Origin: Aquimarina macrocephali JAMB N27
GTDB lineage: Bacteria; Bacteroidota; Bacteroidia; Flavobacteriales; Flavobacteriaceae
Length of the DNA stretch: 64,000 nt
NCBI RefSeq assembly: GCF_000520995.1
Contig: NZ_JACA01000007.1
Span: forward strand, 1-64,000
Direction of reading: 5' to 3'
Of the stretch, positions 9,035 through 16,696 are shown one piece after another. The translations under genes were made by a program, and so were the position numbers. Each line of letters starts with the position of its first letter. The first letter of the stretch is position 1. The notes beneath the pieces are model-generated. The model saw only the letters and a program-made list of their open reading frames with translations, was not told the origin of the DNA and made no database searches.

Positions 9035-9445
9035 ATGAAAATGATCGAATATCTATACACAGGAATGCTGATAACCGCTATTGTGTTAGTCTATTTTGCA
9101 ATAAAACAATATTACAATTCGAAAGAATTAATTGCTACAGGGGTCAAAACAAAAGCAAAAGTTATTGATTTAATTCAAATTAGTGGAGATGATGGGTATA
9201 CCTACAAACCTGTTTTTGAATATACCGATAGAAGTAATAACCTAATTACATTCAAAAGTGAAATAAGTTCAAGTCCTGCACCTTATGACATAGGTGATAT
9301 CGTTAATATAGTATATGACACCAACAATGAAGATCGAAAAATAGTTTCATTTTGGGGATTATATCGATGGACAATCATATTACTTGCAATTGCTTCTCCT
9401 CTATTGATCATTGGTGGAGGGTATTTGTTATATGCCAGAGGGTAA
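9035..9445 (+). CDS. DUF3592 domain membrane protein
   Basis: The protein has 136 residues. It has one N-terminal helix (YLYTGMLITAIVLVYFAIK), a central extracytoplasmic beta domain and a C-terminal helix (WTIILLAIASPLLIIGGGYLL). The central pattern (TKAKVIDLIQ, YKPVFEYTDRSN, IVNIVYDTNNED) is typical of DUF3592, a widespread family without known function. It is monocistronic and flanked by R2 repeats. Confidence 0.8.
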   Translation: MKMIEYLYTGMLITAIVLVYFAIKQYYNSKELIATGVKTKAKVIDLIQISGDDGYTYKPVFEYTDRSNNLITFKSEISSSPAPYDIGDIVNIVYDTNNEDRKIVSFWGLYRWTIILLAIASPLLIIGGGYLLYARG

Positions 9446-9449
9446 ACTC

Positions 9450-9505
9450 TCACTTCAGCACCACTTCAACAAGCCCAGTGTGACAGCTCAGGGTTCGAAG
9501 TGATA
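9450..9505. repeat. R2 repeat, copy b (diverged)
   Basis: CACTTCAACAAGCCCAGTGTGACAGCTCAGGGTTCGAAGTG contains GTGTGACAGCTCAGG, shared exactly with 15384-15398. It immediately follows the DUF3592 gene. Confidence 0.55.
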
Positions 9506-9529
9506 TTCTAGATGTATAAGGTTCTTCTG

Positions 9530-9853
9530 TTATGTATCACGATAACCAAAATGTAATTTATTATCTAGTTCCACTCCTATTCCAAAATAAACCACCTTCA
9601 TATCCTCTATCCATTTTAAGTGATAGCAGTTTTGATCGTACCGTATCGTTAGTTGATACGTCCCCAATGATACTGCATTATCATCAAAATAAGTGATCTC
9701 ATAATCGCCTTCAAATTGTTTTATTGAATTGAGATCCTTCTTTTTATTTCCTTTACCGGTACCAGACGTCACCACATCATCGTTAGTATGACACCAAATA
9801 GCTTCAATACCAAAAGAGGTTTTAGAGTATACAGCAGTTCCTATTAAACTCAT
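9530..9853 (-). CDS. Hypothetical protein, 107 aa
   Basis: The protein has 107 residues, no signal peptide and a beta-rich pattern. The opening MSLIGTAVYSKTSFGIEAIW and the stretch FEGDYEITYFDD look like a small flavobacterial beta-barrel (lipocalin-like) protein, but I cannot name a family with confidence. It ends with GIGVELDNKLHFGYRDT. No function is known. It is transcribed alone towards the DUF3592 gene. Confidence 0.65.
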   Translation of the reverse strand: MSLIGTAVYSKTSFGIEAIWCHTNDDVVTSGTGKGNKKKDLNSIKQFEGDYEITYFDDNAVSLGTYQLTIRYDQNCYHLKWIEDMKVVYFGIGVELDNKLHFGYRDT

Positions 9854-10091
9854 CTTTTATATATTCTTATTATTTAATACGCTACACACAGATCAAAGGC
9901 TATATGACCAGTATAGTGATAAACATAATCATCCTAAACAGCTTTACAATATTAATCAAACCTAAGAAAATTATATGACACAAATACACTACTAAAAGTT
10001 GAAATCATAATAAAAGATTCATTATTTTAGTAACATAAGTACTTCGATAAATGGGTAATCTAAAAGACTCAGCATAAAACTACTGTATAGC

Positions 10092-10937
10092 ATGAAAAAC
10101 AGCTCAGGTATTCGTACAAAACACCTTTTATTTATATACTTTCTACTTACTTTTTTGATTTCATGGACAGGTCTTATTTTTATTATGGGTATTGACGGAT
10201 TTACCGGAAAGAAAGAAGTACCGGATAGTCAAATTCCATTACTATTTTTGGCTATGTGTGCAGGACCCTTTATAGCAGGTTTGTTAGTTAACTATTTTGA
10301 AGATGGTAAAAACAGTTTTCAACAACTAAAAACTCGAATGGGTAAATGGAAAGTGAAAACTCGATGGTATGTGATAGCTCTTTTTTCTGCTCCTCTACTT
10401 TTTGGACTTACCTATTTAATACTCTCTGTTTTTTCTTCTAAATTTTCTCCTATCCTTCTTTCTACCGATGATCTTCTCTTTTTAATTCTTGGGGGAATTC
10501 TAGGCGGCATCGTAGCCGGTTTTTTTGAAGAGATCGGTTGGACAGGGTTTGCTGTACCAAAATTGAGGGCGCGTTTCAATATACTCACTACAGGATTAAT
10601 TGTTGGTGTTATATGGGGAATATGGCATTTACCTCTTTTTATGGACAAAGATCCCGATGGTGATGCTCCATTAATAATCTTACTGATCATAAAGCTGGTT
10701 ACGCATTTACCTGCATTTAGAATTTTGATGGTCTGGGTATATGATCACACCCAAAGTTTATGGATCATAATTCTTATGCATATGTCTCTAACGGCAAGTA
10801 CTATGATTTTCCAACCAACAACAACAAAAGGAATTGATATCGTAGTTTTTAACCTTATGTTTACCGGATTGATTTATGTGTTTATGATCATACTCAGGTA
10901 TCTCACCCTTCGAGTACCTCAGGGTTCGAAATTGTAG
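10092..10937 (+). CDS. CPBP-family intramembrane metalloprotease with repeat-derived C-terminus
   Basis: This 281-residue polytopic protein carries CPBP motifs: FFEEIGWTGFAVPKL (EExxxR-like, with Gly-Trp-Thr at the usual Arg region), WGIWHLPLFM, and a late IILMHMSLT. The final ~12 codons (LTLRVPQGSKL and stop) lie inside an R2 repeat, so the native end of the gene was probably replaced or extended by the repeat. The first motif resembles the common EEIGWRGF variant with Thr in place of Arg, which may affect activity. It is single, and convergent with the GIY-YIG gene. Confidence 0.85.
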   Translation: MKNSSGIRTKHLLFIYFLLTFLISWTGLIFIMGIDGFTGKKEVPDSQIPLLFLAMCAGPFIAGLLVNYFEDGKNSFQQLKTRMGKWKVKTRWYVIALFSAPLLFGLTYLILSVFSSKFSPILLSTDDLLFLILGGILGGIVAGFFEEIGWTGFAVPKLRARFNILTTGLIVGVIWGIWHLPLFMDKDPDGDAPLIILLIIKLVTHLPAFRILMVWVYDHTQSLWIIILMHMSLTASTMIFQPTTTKGIDIVVFNLMFTGLIYVFMIILRYLTLRVPQGSKL

Positions 10938-11028
10938 TACTCACCCTTCGAGAACCTCAGGGTTCGGAAGTCGTTGTTTTATTCGAATCGAGGGCTGAGG
11001 CTCTCGAAGCCCAATCTTTATCACGATA
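10902..11028. repeat. R2 repeat, copy c, coding for the 3' ends of two genes
   Basis: Two tandem CTCACCCTTCGAG..CCTCAGGGTTCG units are followed by a segment matching 15719-15790 at 63 of 72 positions without gaps. The left part ends the CPBP gene. The right part encodes the tail of the GIY-YIG protein on the other strand. Confidence 0.85.
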
Positions 11029-11301
11029 TGCCATTGACAATCCTGGTAACTCCTCCAAATCTCCACTCATTAGTGCTTCTTTTTTTACTCTGGACCAACC
11101 TTGCACCTGTTTTTCTCTGTAGAAAGCAGTATCAATACGATTATAGTGTTCATAATACAGCAGCTTTACCGGTAATCTCTTTTTGGTATGGTTCGCTCCT
11201 TCTCCATTTTGGTGTTGCTCCAATCTCCTATCTATATCTTTGGTACTACCAGTGTAATAACTCCCATCACTGCACTCTAAAATGTACATATACCCATTCA
11301 T
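10957..11301 (-). CDS. GIY-YIG nuclease family protein (UvrC N-terminal-like, small)
   Basis: The protein has 114 residues from the ATG at 11301. It opens with the GIY-YIG core: YMYILECSDGSYYTGSTKDI, where Y-x-Y and Y-T-G replace GIY and YIG as in YhbQ/UPF0213 members. Arg (DRRLEQHQNG), TKKRLPVKLLYYEHY and the catalytic Glu in YREKQVQGWSRVKK follow. This single-domain family is a putative DNA endonuclease. The last 24 codons, including SRASALDSNKTTTSEP, belong to an R2 repeat. A 20-bp inverted repeat lies 67 nt upstream of the start. An in-frame start at 11397 lies inside that inverted repeat and is unlikely. Confidence 0.87.
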   Translation of the reverse strand: MNGYMYILECSDGSYYTGSTKDIDRRLEQHQNGEGANHTKKRLPVKLLYYEHYNRIDTAFYREKQVQGWSRVKKEALMSGDLEELPGLSMAYRDKDWASRASALDSNKTTTSEP

Positions 11302-11655
11302 ATTAAGCTTTGTTTTTACAATACTACAGCATATGAGTTTCATTTTTTGGAACTGGAGAATTATATAGAGGGTACTTATACAAGTGGGTATCTCCACTTA
11401 TATAAGTACCCTCTCCTATGTTTTTACTCGGTGGTTCCTCTGTTGGAACACCGTTGTGCCTCTCTTTTTAGTACCCCACCCCTCTAATTGAAGTACCCCT
11501 AACCAAGATCACAGGCAGCTATACCCACTACCATAAGTACCCTAAGGTGCATGTATACCCTCAACCTACCCACTTATATAAGTACCCACCCCCACTTGGG
11601 TAAGTGGGGTTTGGCCTATTTTATATGGTATTGGGTTGTTTTTTAACAGTTTTTG
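11302..11655. other. Gene-free region rich in AAGTACCC words
   Basis: There is no gene here. Beyond the inverted repeat at 11368-11413, the word AGTACCC recurs (about 11405, 11470, 11492, 11537 and 11581), and CACTTATATAAGTACCC occurs twice (11395 and 11571). A CCCACTT-GGGT-AAGTGGG hairpin lies at 11591-11608. The local C bias on the plus strand is unlike the neighbours. Confidence 0.65.
11368..11413. repeat. Long inverted repeat upstream of the GIY-YIG gene
   Basis: Arms of 20 bp (gagggtacttatacaagtgg, and the complement at 11394-11413) match at 19 of 20 positions around a 6-nt loop. There is no T-run, so it is not a simple terminator. Confidence 0.85.
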
Positions 11656-11922
11656 TTAATAATAGTTTTCACCACTTTTAGAACGGTAAATATCTTTTGT
11701 CCATTCGTGATTACATTTCCCACAGCTATAATAATTGCGAAAAATACGTTTTTCAGGGTTAGCAAAATCTTCACCCAAATAGTCTTCTTTTGTCTTCGCT
11801 ATATTAAAATAGTCTGTTTTACATTTTGGGCATCTATTAGATCTATATTCTTGCACCAAAGCATAAATTATGATAGATAACATAATTATGCATATCAAAA
11901 AGTTACCCCAATTTTCTTCCAT
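11656..11922 (-). CDS. Small membrane protein with zinc-ribbon motif
   Basis: The protein has 88 residues. An N-terminal membrane helix (FLICIIMLSIIIYALV) is followed by a four-cysteine zinc-ribbon pattern, CPKC at about 32-35 and CGKC near 69-72. This looks like a one-helix anchor with a cytoplasmic zinc ribbon. The family is not recognised. It lies downstream of the GIY-YIG/DUF4357 gene on the same strand with a 53-bp gap, so cotranscription is possible. Confidence 0.65.
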   Translation of the reverse strand: MEENWGNFLICIIMLSIIIYALVQEYRSNRCPKCKTDYFNIAKTKEDYLGEDFANPEKRIFRNYYSCGKCNHEWTKDIYRSKSGENYY

Positions 11923-11975
11923 ATTATATAGTGAACATCATTTACAAACAATCTATAATTCGAATCAGGTTAATC

Positions 11976-12812
11976 TTATCTCCTTTTCAACTCATCAAGG
12001 GTTTTACCATTTCTATCCTTCCAGGTTGTCCAACCATTCGCCGGTCTACCCAGTACTGCAACTGCAGCTGCACTCGGTGAATTAAAAATTTCGTCTTTTT
12101 GAAATACCCATACTCCTTCCTCTTGTTTGAGTACTTCTTGATCAATTAATTTTTTACGCAATCTAATAATCCATTCCGGTGCTTTTGGAGACTCTTTTAA
12201 TGTACAAACACCTCCCTGATACACTACAAACCCATCATCTGTCAATTCTCCTTTTGCTTTGGCATCTTTCCCTTTGCAATAAAACAACTCTTTTGATTTT
12301 CTTTTTTCTTCAAACAATGGATAGCCCAGAGTTGCCAATAGCACTTTTAAAGTATCGTAATTATCTAATAAATCATATTCCCTAGTTTCTGGTAAAGAAG
12401 GTTTTTTAGAACCTGTATTATTATATAATACATATCTCCCAATTGTTTCAGCTTGATGAATGCAATAATGTTCTAAGAACTTAGCATCTGTTTTTGTGTA
12501 CTCATCTGTTTTAGTTGCAATGATCACACAATGCGTCCAAAAATCTTTACTTCGATTATGTTCTTGTATTCTAGTATAACAATCTTCGCCTTCGCCAATA
12601 TATACAATTGGTTTTGCCTCTTCCTCCGAGGTGCCAAACAAAAAGTATACTCCAGTAAAATGTACTAATTCTCTTTTTGCTACTTCCTTTAATTTATTAC
12701 GAGGAAATAATACCGCTTTCATCAATCGGTTTGTAATCTCTGCTTCTTTTATACTAGTGGGAGAACCATCAGGTAAAAAGATTTGTATGGTTTGTGGTCG
12801 GTTATTAGTCAT
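11976..12812 (-). CDS. GIY-YIG nuclease with C-terminal DUF4357
   Basis: The protein has 278 residues. The GIY-YIG-like core begins at TGVYFLFGTSEEEAKPIVYIGEGEDCYTRIQEH, that is G-V-Y and Y-I-G, followed by Arg and then LEHYCIHQA with the conserved Glu. The C-terminal DUF4357 is recognisable from VYQGGVCTLKESPK and FNSPSAAAVAVLGRPANGWTTWK. Proteins with this architecture are common in accessory and defense regions next to restriction or mobile genes, but their biochemical role is not established. The neighbours here (putAbiC and a broken metallopeptidase) fit an accessory island. Confidence 0.88.
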   Translation of the reverse strand: MTNNRPQTIQIFLPDGSPTSIKEAEITNRLMKAVLFPRNKLKEVAKRELVHFTGVYFLFGTSEEEAKPIVYIGEGEDCYTRIQEHNRSKDFWTHCVIIATKTDEYTKTDAKFLEHYCIHQAETIGRYVLYNNTGSKKPSLPETREYDLLDNYDTLKVLLATLGYPLFEEKRKSKELFYCKGKDAKAKGELTDDGFVVYQGGVCTLKESPKAPEWIIRLRKKLIDQEVLKQEEGVWVFQKDEIFNSPSAAAVAVLGRPANGWTTWKDRNGKTLDELKRR

Positions 12813-12858
12813 ATATTTTTAGATTAATCTAACATCCCTAGTAATATCTTTTTGAGTA

Positions 12859-13563
12859 TTATAAATACTGCTTCACTATTTTGTTCATTACTCTTTGCGT
12901 AGCATTATCCAATACATCAACAAAATCATTTTCTTCCATAATTTTGTATACCTCTTCACTCAAAACATCTAGGTCATTACTAGCAATTATAAAAGAATAG
13001 TGTGTAGTTTCTCGATTACTGTCATAATCATTTAGAACAATTTCAGATTGACTCTCTACAATTTTATTTAATTCTTTTATAAAATCTTTTAAAGCATTTA
13101 CTTCTTTTTCATATTCTATTCTAAAACCAGAATAAAGAAAATCTAAAAATTCCCTATTTGTTTTCTCACCAAATAAATTATTCTTAAAATCCGAAATAAG
13201 ATGATTAAAATTATACCAATCTCCCTGACCCATACACCTATTTTTCCTGCAAAAACATTGATCAAATGTTTTCGAAGTTTCATTAACAAAGTTTTGAAAA
13301 TATAATGTTTCAAAAATACAACCACTAACGAGGCTTATTATTTTATAAACAAAAATGGAATTATCTTTTAATACGTTTTCCGTATTTAAGTTATTGGACA
13401 ATTTCACCTCACCACTCCAGTTGGAAAGCTCCTCTTCTATTCTGTTTTGATGGGACAATTGAATATGTTCAATATTAAATTGATTATGTTTTTAAAAAAA
13501 AAGAAGATTCACACAGAAATGTCCAAATTCATGCCATAAAATTCTTTTTATATCTTCTAGCAT
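12859..13563 (-). pseudogene. M41-like zinc metallopeptidase ORF interrupted by an in-frame stop
   Basis: The open frame after the stop (13458-12859, TTG start, 199 aa) extends upstream in the same frame to an ATG at 13563. The extra codons read MLEDIKRILWHEFGHFCVNL, which holds an HExxH zinc motif. Codon 24 is TAA (13494-13492), inside a T9A5 run. Further on, ISLVSGCIFETLYFQ and GQGDWYNF resemble the G..xE and third-ligand Asp segments of M41 (FtsH-like) peptidase domains. Either the gene is recently inactivated, or the stop is a sequence error or is read through. Without the first 23 codons the zinc site is lost. The M41 assignment is an inference from motif order. Confidence 0.65.
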
Positions 13564-13599
13564 ACTAATAAATTTATCATTTGTCTATAGCTTTGTTAC

Positions 13600-14673
13600 T
13601 TATATTCTCTCATCTAACCATTCGAACAATGAGCTTCCGCTTTTTTTGATATACTCTTTGAAATGATCCTCTGCTTTTTCTGTAATTTCAACTCTTTCAA
13701 GTGGTAGGTTATGTAGCATTTTGTAATCTGTTAAAAATTTGTTTCCTCTGCTTCCCAATAAATCCCAATTAGCTCCAAACCCAATTCGGTAATTATAATA
13801 TAGCGCTAACTGTTCATCATTAGACATCTGCGCTCTTAAAAGTTTTAGATATGCCATAGTCTGATCATTATCTATTACTCCATCTTTTTCTTTTGAAACT
13901 ATATATCTTACAGTACTATATAAATGCCTATAATAATGACCTAATCTATTTTCGTGCCCTGAAAATGGTTTATATTTTATATACACATCAACTTTTCTAT
14001 TATTTACTTGAAACTGATTATGTTTACTATTTGTTTCTTTATGTTTTTCTCGAATTTTTATAATCTCTTTTTTAAGAAGTTCATACTTATCATTTTCTAT
14101 TAAGTTTTTATCATAAGTAACTTCTGATTTGATACCAAAATAAAATATTCTATAAGCTATTTTAGCAATTAAATTTTCATTAGTAATATCAAATCTTTCT
14201 AAGTAAAATTTACATATTTCATAAGTAGAAATAAGTTCAGTATTCATAGTAACGAATACTTTTCTTTTTTCCGTAATTCTTTCAAAAGGTACATCTCTTG
14301 TAATTACTTTTGTTTTCTCTACTTTATAATCGTACCCGACAATCATCATTTCATTGACATTCTCTTTATGAAGTCTCAGCATTTCAAAAAAATGATTACT
14401 TACTTGCTGTATGTTAAACTGTTTTTGAATCCTTTGATTAGCTTGATATTGAACTAAAAAAGCAATAAAAGTTAAAAATGCAGCACCTATAGCAATGAAA
14501 GGAGCCATTAAACCTCCAATAGTTTTCCCTAATTCTCCTCCCTGTGAGAAATCAGTCTTTGGCAGTATATTAGGCTGTAAAAGAGACCAAGGAGCAAAAA
14601 ACGAAAATAAAATTAACAGAAAACTTAGTGTACCGAGTACCCATATCCAGATTTTAAGAGTATTGTCTTTCAT
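13600..14673 (-). CDS. Putative phage abortive infection protein (putAbiC family)
   Basis: The protein has 357 residues. Two N-terminal membrane helices (about 8-30 and 50-75) are followed by a helical cytoplasmic domain with QANQRIQKQFNIQQVSNHFFEMLRLH, then FSGHENRLGHYYRHLYSTVRYI and LLRAQMSNDEQLALYYN. This is the pattern of the putative AbiC-like family (Pfam putAbiC), named after the lactococcal phage-resistance protein AbiC. It would cause infected cells to arrest or die; the trigger is unknown. It begins one base after the stop of the 105-aa gene upstream, and the broken metallopeptidase follows 36 nt downstream. Confidence 0.85.
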   Translation of the reverse strand: MKDNTLKIWIWVLGTLSFLLILFSFFAPWSLLQPNILPKTDFSQGGELGKTIGGLMAPFIAIGAAFLTFIAFLVQYQANQRIQKQFNIQQVSNHFFEMLRLHKENVNEMMIVGYDYKVEKTKVITRDVPFERITEKRKVFVTMNTELISTYEICKFYLERFDITNENLIAKIAYRIFYFGIKSEVTYDKNLIENDKYELLKKEIIKIREKHKETNSKHNQFQVNNRKVDVYIKYKPFSGHENRLGHYYRHLYSTVRYIVSKEKDGVIDNDQTMAYLKLLRAQMSNDEQLALYYNYRIGFGANWDLLGSRGNKFLTDYKMLHNLPLERVEITEKAEDHFKEYIKKSGSSLFEWLDERI

Positions 14674-14674
14674 T

Positions 14675-14992
14675 CTAATATATTAACTTTCTTTTTATTA
14701 ACCTACCTAGTGCTAATACCTTTAGCTCATTATACAGCTTATAATCCTTTTCTACTTCGTCCAGGTTAATATAACCAGGTACAATCTCTTCGTTCTGTCG
14801 CATACTATCCAGTGTATCTTCTACAAAGAGCTTGTTACTTCTGTTAATTTTAGGTAGTGTCTTACGCTCAGTAGCAGTAAGCCCTGTTAAAAATGGTAAT
14901 AAAGTACTGATTTCTTCAATCTTACTTTTTACGTCTATGATCACTTGTGGATCTACGGTAACCGATAACCGGTTGTTTAATACATTACTCAT
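14675..14992 (-). CDS. Hypothetical protein, likely 3'-truncated Bacteroidota family member
   Basis: The protein has 105 residues. The stretch LSVTVDPQVIIDVKSKIEEI, then LLPFLTGLTATERKTLPKI and YINLDEVEKDYKLYNELK, resembles a common Bacteroidota protein that, as far as I recall, usually runs to about 150-170 residues, with a helical C-terminal half. Here the similarity stops at LKVLALGRLIKRKLIY, and the putAbiC start follows after one base. The simplest reading is that acquisition of putAbiC removed the 3' part. The function is unknown. Confidence 0.65.
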   Translation of the reverse strand: MSNVLNNRLSVTVDPQVIIDVKSKIEEISTLLPFLTGLTATERKTLPKINRSNKLFVEDTLDSMRQNEEIVPGYINLDEVEKDYKLYNELKVLALGRLIKRKLIY

Positions 14993-15412
14993 ACGTTTTT
15001 TGTTTTTAAATTCAACAATTATTTGAATATGTACTAAGTCAACTACAGTACCGATTATCTAATATTTTAACATATTTGATGATAATTATATGTTAATTAA
15101 AAACAATAATTGATTAATTATCAAATATTTACCTCTATTTCAATCTAAAAAGAGTACTATAAATCCTGTAGCTGACAAGCTGTCGTTCTACTTCCTATCT
15201 ATTTTTAAGTCCAAAATAACGGTTACTCATCAAAAGTTAACGTTTAGTTTTCTATAAGATACGTTTACTCAATCAAACGGCACTGACACCCTCATTATGA
15301 ATACGTTACCCATACTGGCGTTATGACAGGCCTGTCCTGAGCTTGTCGAAGGGCTCACCCATAGATCCACTTCGACAGGCTCAGTGTGACAGCTCAGGAT
15401 TTGGTTGGCTTA
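14993..15412. other. Gene-free region
   Basis: This 420-bp stretch lies between the truncated gene and the 59-aa gene. It is very A/T-rich up to about 15170 and ends in the R2 copy at 15324-15400. I see no ORF or RNA in it. Confidence 0.5.
15324..15400. repeat. R2 repeat, copy d
   Basis: TTATGACAGGCCTGTCCTGA and GCTTGTCGAAGGGCTCACCC are followed by CACTTCGACAGGCTCAGTGT and GACAGCTCAGG. The words CTGTCCTGAGCTTG and CGAAGGGCTCA recur at 15870-15893. Confidence 0.7.
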
Positions 15413-15592
15413 CTAATGCTTAAAAGAAGTAAGATGAAGCTTGACCTCTTTTAAGGTATCCTGAGTGATCATATAATCCTGTCCCATCAAATTAATTTTG
15501 CACTGATCTCCTGTTTCGCAAATAGCCGAAATATGACTAGGATTGATATAATGAATAGTTCCCTGGTTATCTTTGATTTCCATAAATTCCAT
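15413..15592 (-). CDS. Small 59-aa protein, FlbD-like pattern
   Basis: An ATG-to-TAG frame encodes 59 residues beginning MEFMEIKDNQGTIHYINPSH, followed by ISAICETGDQCKINLMGQDY and MITQDTLKEVKLHL. The order (short strand, N-P-x-x-I, acidic/Gly turn, strand, T-x-x-x-E-V) resembles FlbD-type small proteins or similar flavobacterial beta proteins. It is just too short for many ORF cut-offs. The codons look natural and hydrophobic residues alternate as in a beta meander, so I consider it a real gene. Flagellar FlbD function is not implied, because no flagellar genes are present. Another ATG three codons in (MEIKDN) is an alternative start. Confidence 0.7.
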   Translation of the reverse strand: MEFMEIKDNQGTIHYINPSHISAICETGDQCKINLMGQDYMITQDTLKEVKLHLTSFKH

Positions 15593-15703
15593 AATCGATA
15601 TTGTTTTTGTTTATATTCCTGGTTTTTGATAAAAATACAATACATCAACTTGCCGAATAATGATCCATGTCATTTTTTGACAATAAAATTGTTTGGTTGT
15701 TTA

Positions 15704-15899
15704 TCCCTTCGGCTAAGCTCAGGGTTCGGGATTCGTTGCTTTATTCGTATTGTGGGCTGAGGCTCTCGAAGCCCAATTTTTATCTCGATCAATCTCACCC
15801 TTCGAGAGCCTCAGGGTTAAGGAGAAGTCATTCTTTCATTCAAATCGAGGGCTGAGCCCTTCGACAGGTCTGTCCTGAGCTTGCCGAAGGGCTCAGGAA
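15704..15899. repeat. R2 repeat, copy e (longest)
   Basis: The 72 bp at 15719-15790 match the last 24 codons of the GIY-YIG gene (10957-11028) at 63 positions with no gap, ending in the same TGA. Further CTCACCCTTCGAGAGCCTCAGG and GAGCCCTTCGACAGG units follow to 15899. Confidence 0.85.
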
Positions 15900-15971
15900 A
15901 CACGAAGCCGAAGCCCGGACATTAATAAAGAAAAATCCATTAGATTTGTACATCAGCTATAATCAATACTA

Positions 15972-16652
15972 TTGCAAACATTGGATCATCTTTATAAACT
16001 ACATAACCCTTTCTATTTTTGGGGACTACTGCTTGTGGCTAATATAGCTATGTTCTTATGTACCATTCTGATTAGCTATCTTTGGTCTTCTTTTTATCGA
16101 CATCAAAAGTTACCCATCGAAAAGAAAGATGTTACTCTTTCTATTACAATTATGATAATCAATGTACTAGTTGCAATTCCCGGATATCTATTGTTTATCA
16201 ACTCCAAAATTATCTTTACTAATGATAATCTTATACGGGATTTTATAATACTCTTTGTTGTTGTTGATTTTGTGATGTATATATTTCATTATGCCTCTCA
16301 CTACGTTTGGCCATTTACACTAGCACATGAAAAACATCATGAGCATTATAGTTTTAACGAGATCAGCCTATATGTGATGCATCCTCTGGAGGCGATTCTT
16401 TTTGGTTGCATACTAACTCTACTCCCTTTCTTACTATCACTTAATTTCTATAGTTTTATTTTCTTTCTATTCTTTAATTGGGTGATCGGAGTAGTATCAC
16501 ACCTAAATACGTCCTCGAATAAACGGGTCTTACTATTTGGTAATAACATCTTTCACAGAGATCATCATGAGTATTCAAAATACAATTTTGGGTTTTATAC
16601 TGTGATCTGGGATAGGATTTTTCGCACGTATTATAGTAGAAAGAATAATTAA
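15972..16652 (+). CDS. Sterol desaturase / fatty acid hydroxylase superfamily protein
   Basis: This 226-residue membrane protein has four or so helices and the histidine clusters of the fatty acid hydroxylase superfamily: HYASH, HEKHHEHYSFNE, and FHRDHHEYSKYNFGF with WDRIFRTY at the end. These clusters bind a di-iron site that hydroxylates or desaturates lipid chains at the inner membrane. The frame starts at a TTG (15972). The first in-frame ATG would remove a helix, so a TTG start is favoured. It stands alone. The substrate cannot be told. Confidence 0.88.
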   Translation: MQTLDHLYKLHNPFYFWGLLLVANIAMFLCTILISYLWSSFYRHQKLPIEKKDVTLSITIMIINVLVAIPGYLLFINSKIIFTNDNLIRDFIILFVVVDFVMYIFHYASHYVWPFTLAHEKHHEHYSFNEISLYVMHPLEAILFGCILTLLPFLLSLNFYSFIFFLFFNWVIGVVSHLNTSSNKRVLLFGNNIFHRDHHEYSKYNFGFYTVIWDRIFRTYYSRKNN

Positions 16653-16696
16653 TTTATCAATTACTATATACTCAATAAGAAAAGAAAAAAGTATGC

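Noticed and set aside
15704-15899. A GIY-YIG pseudogene at the R2 copy e
   Set aside because: Only the last 24 codons match the nuclease. Upstream on that strand the sequence is more R2 repeat, with no GIY-YIG core.
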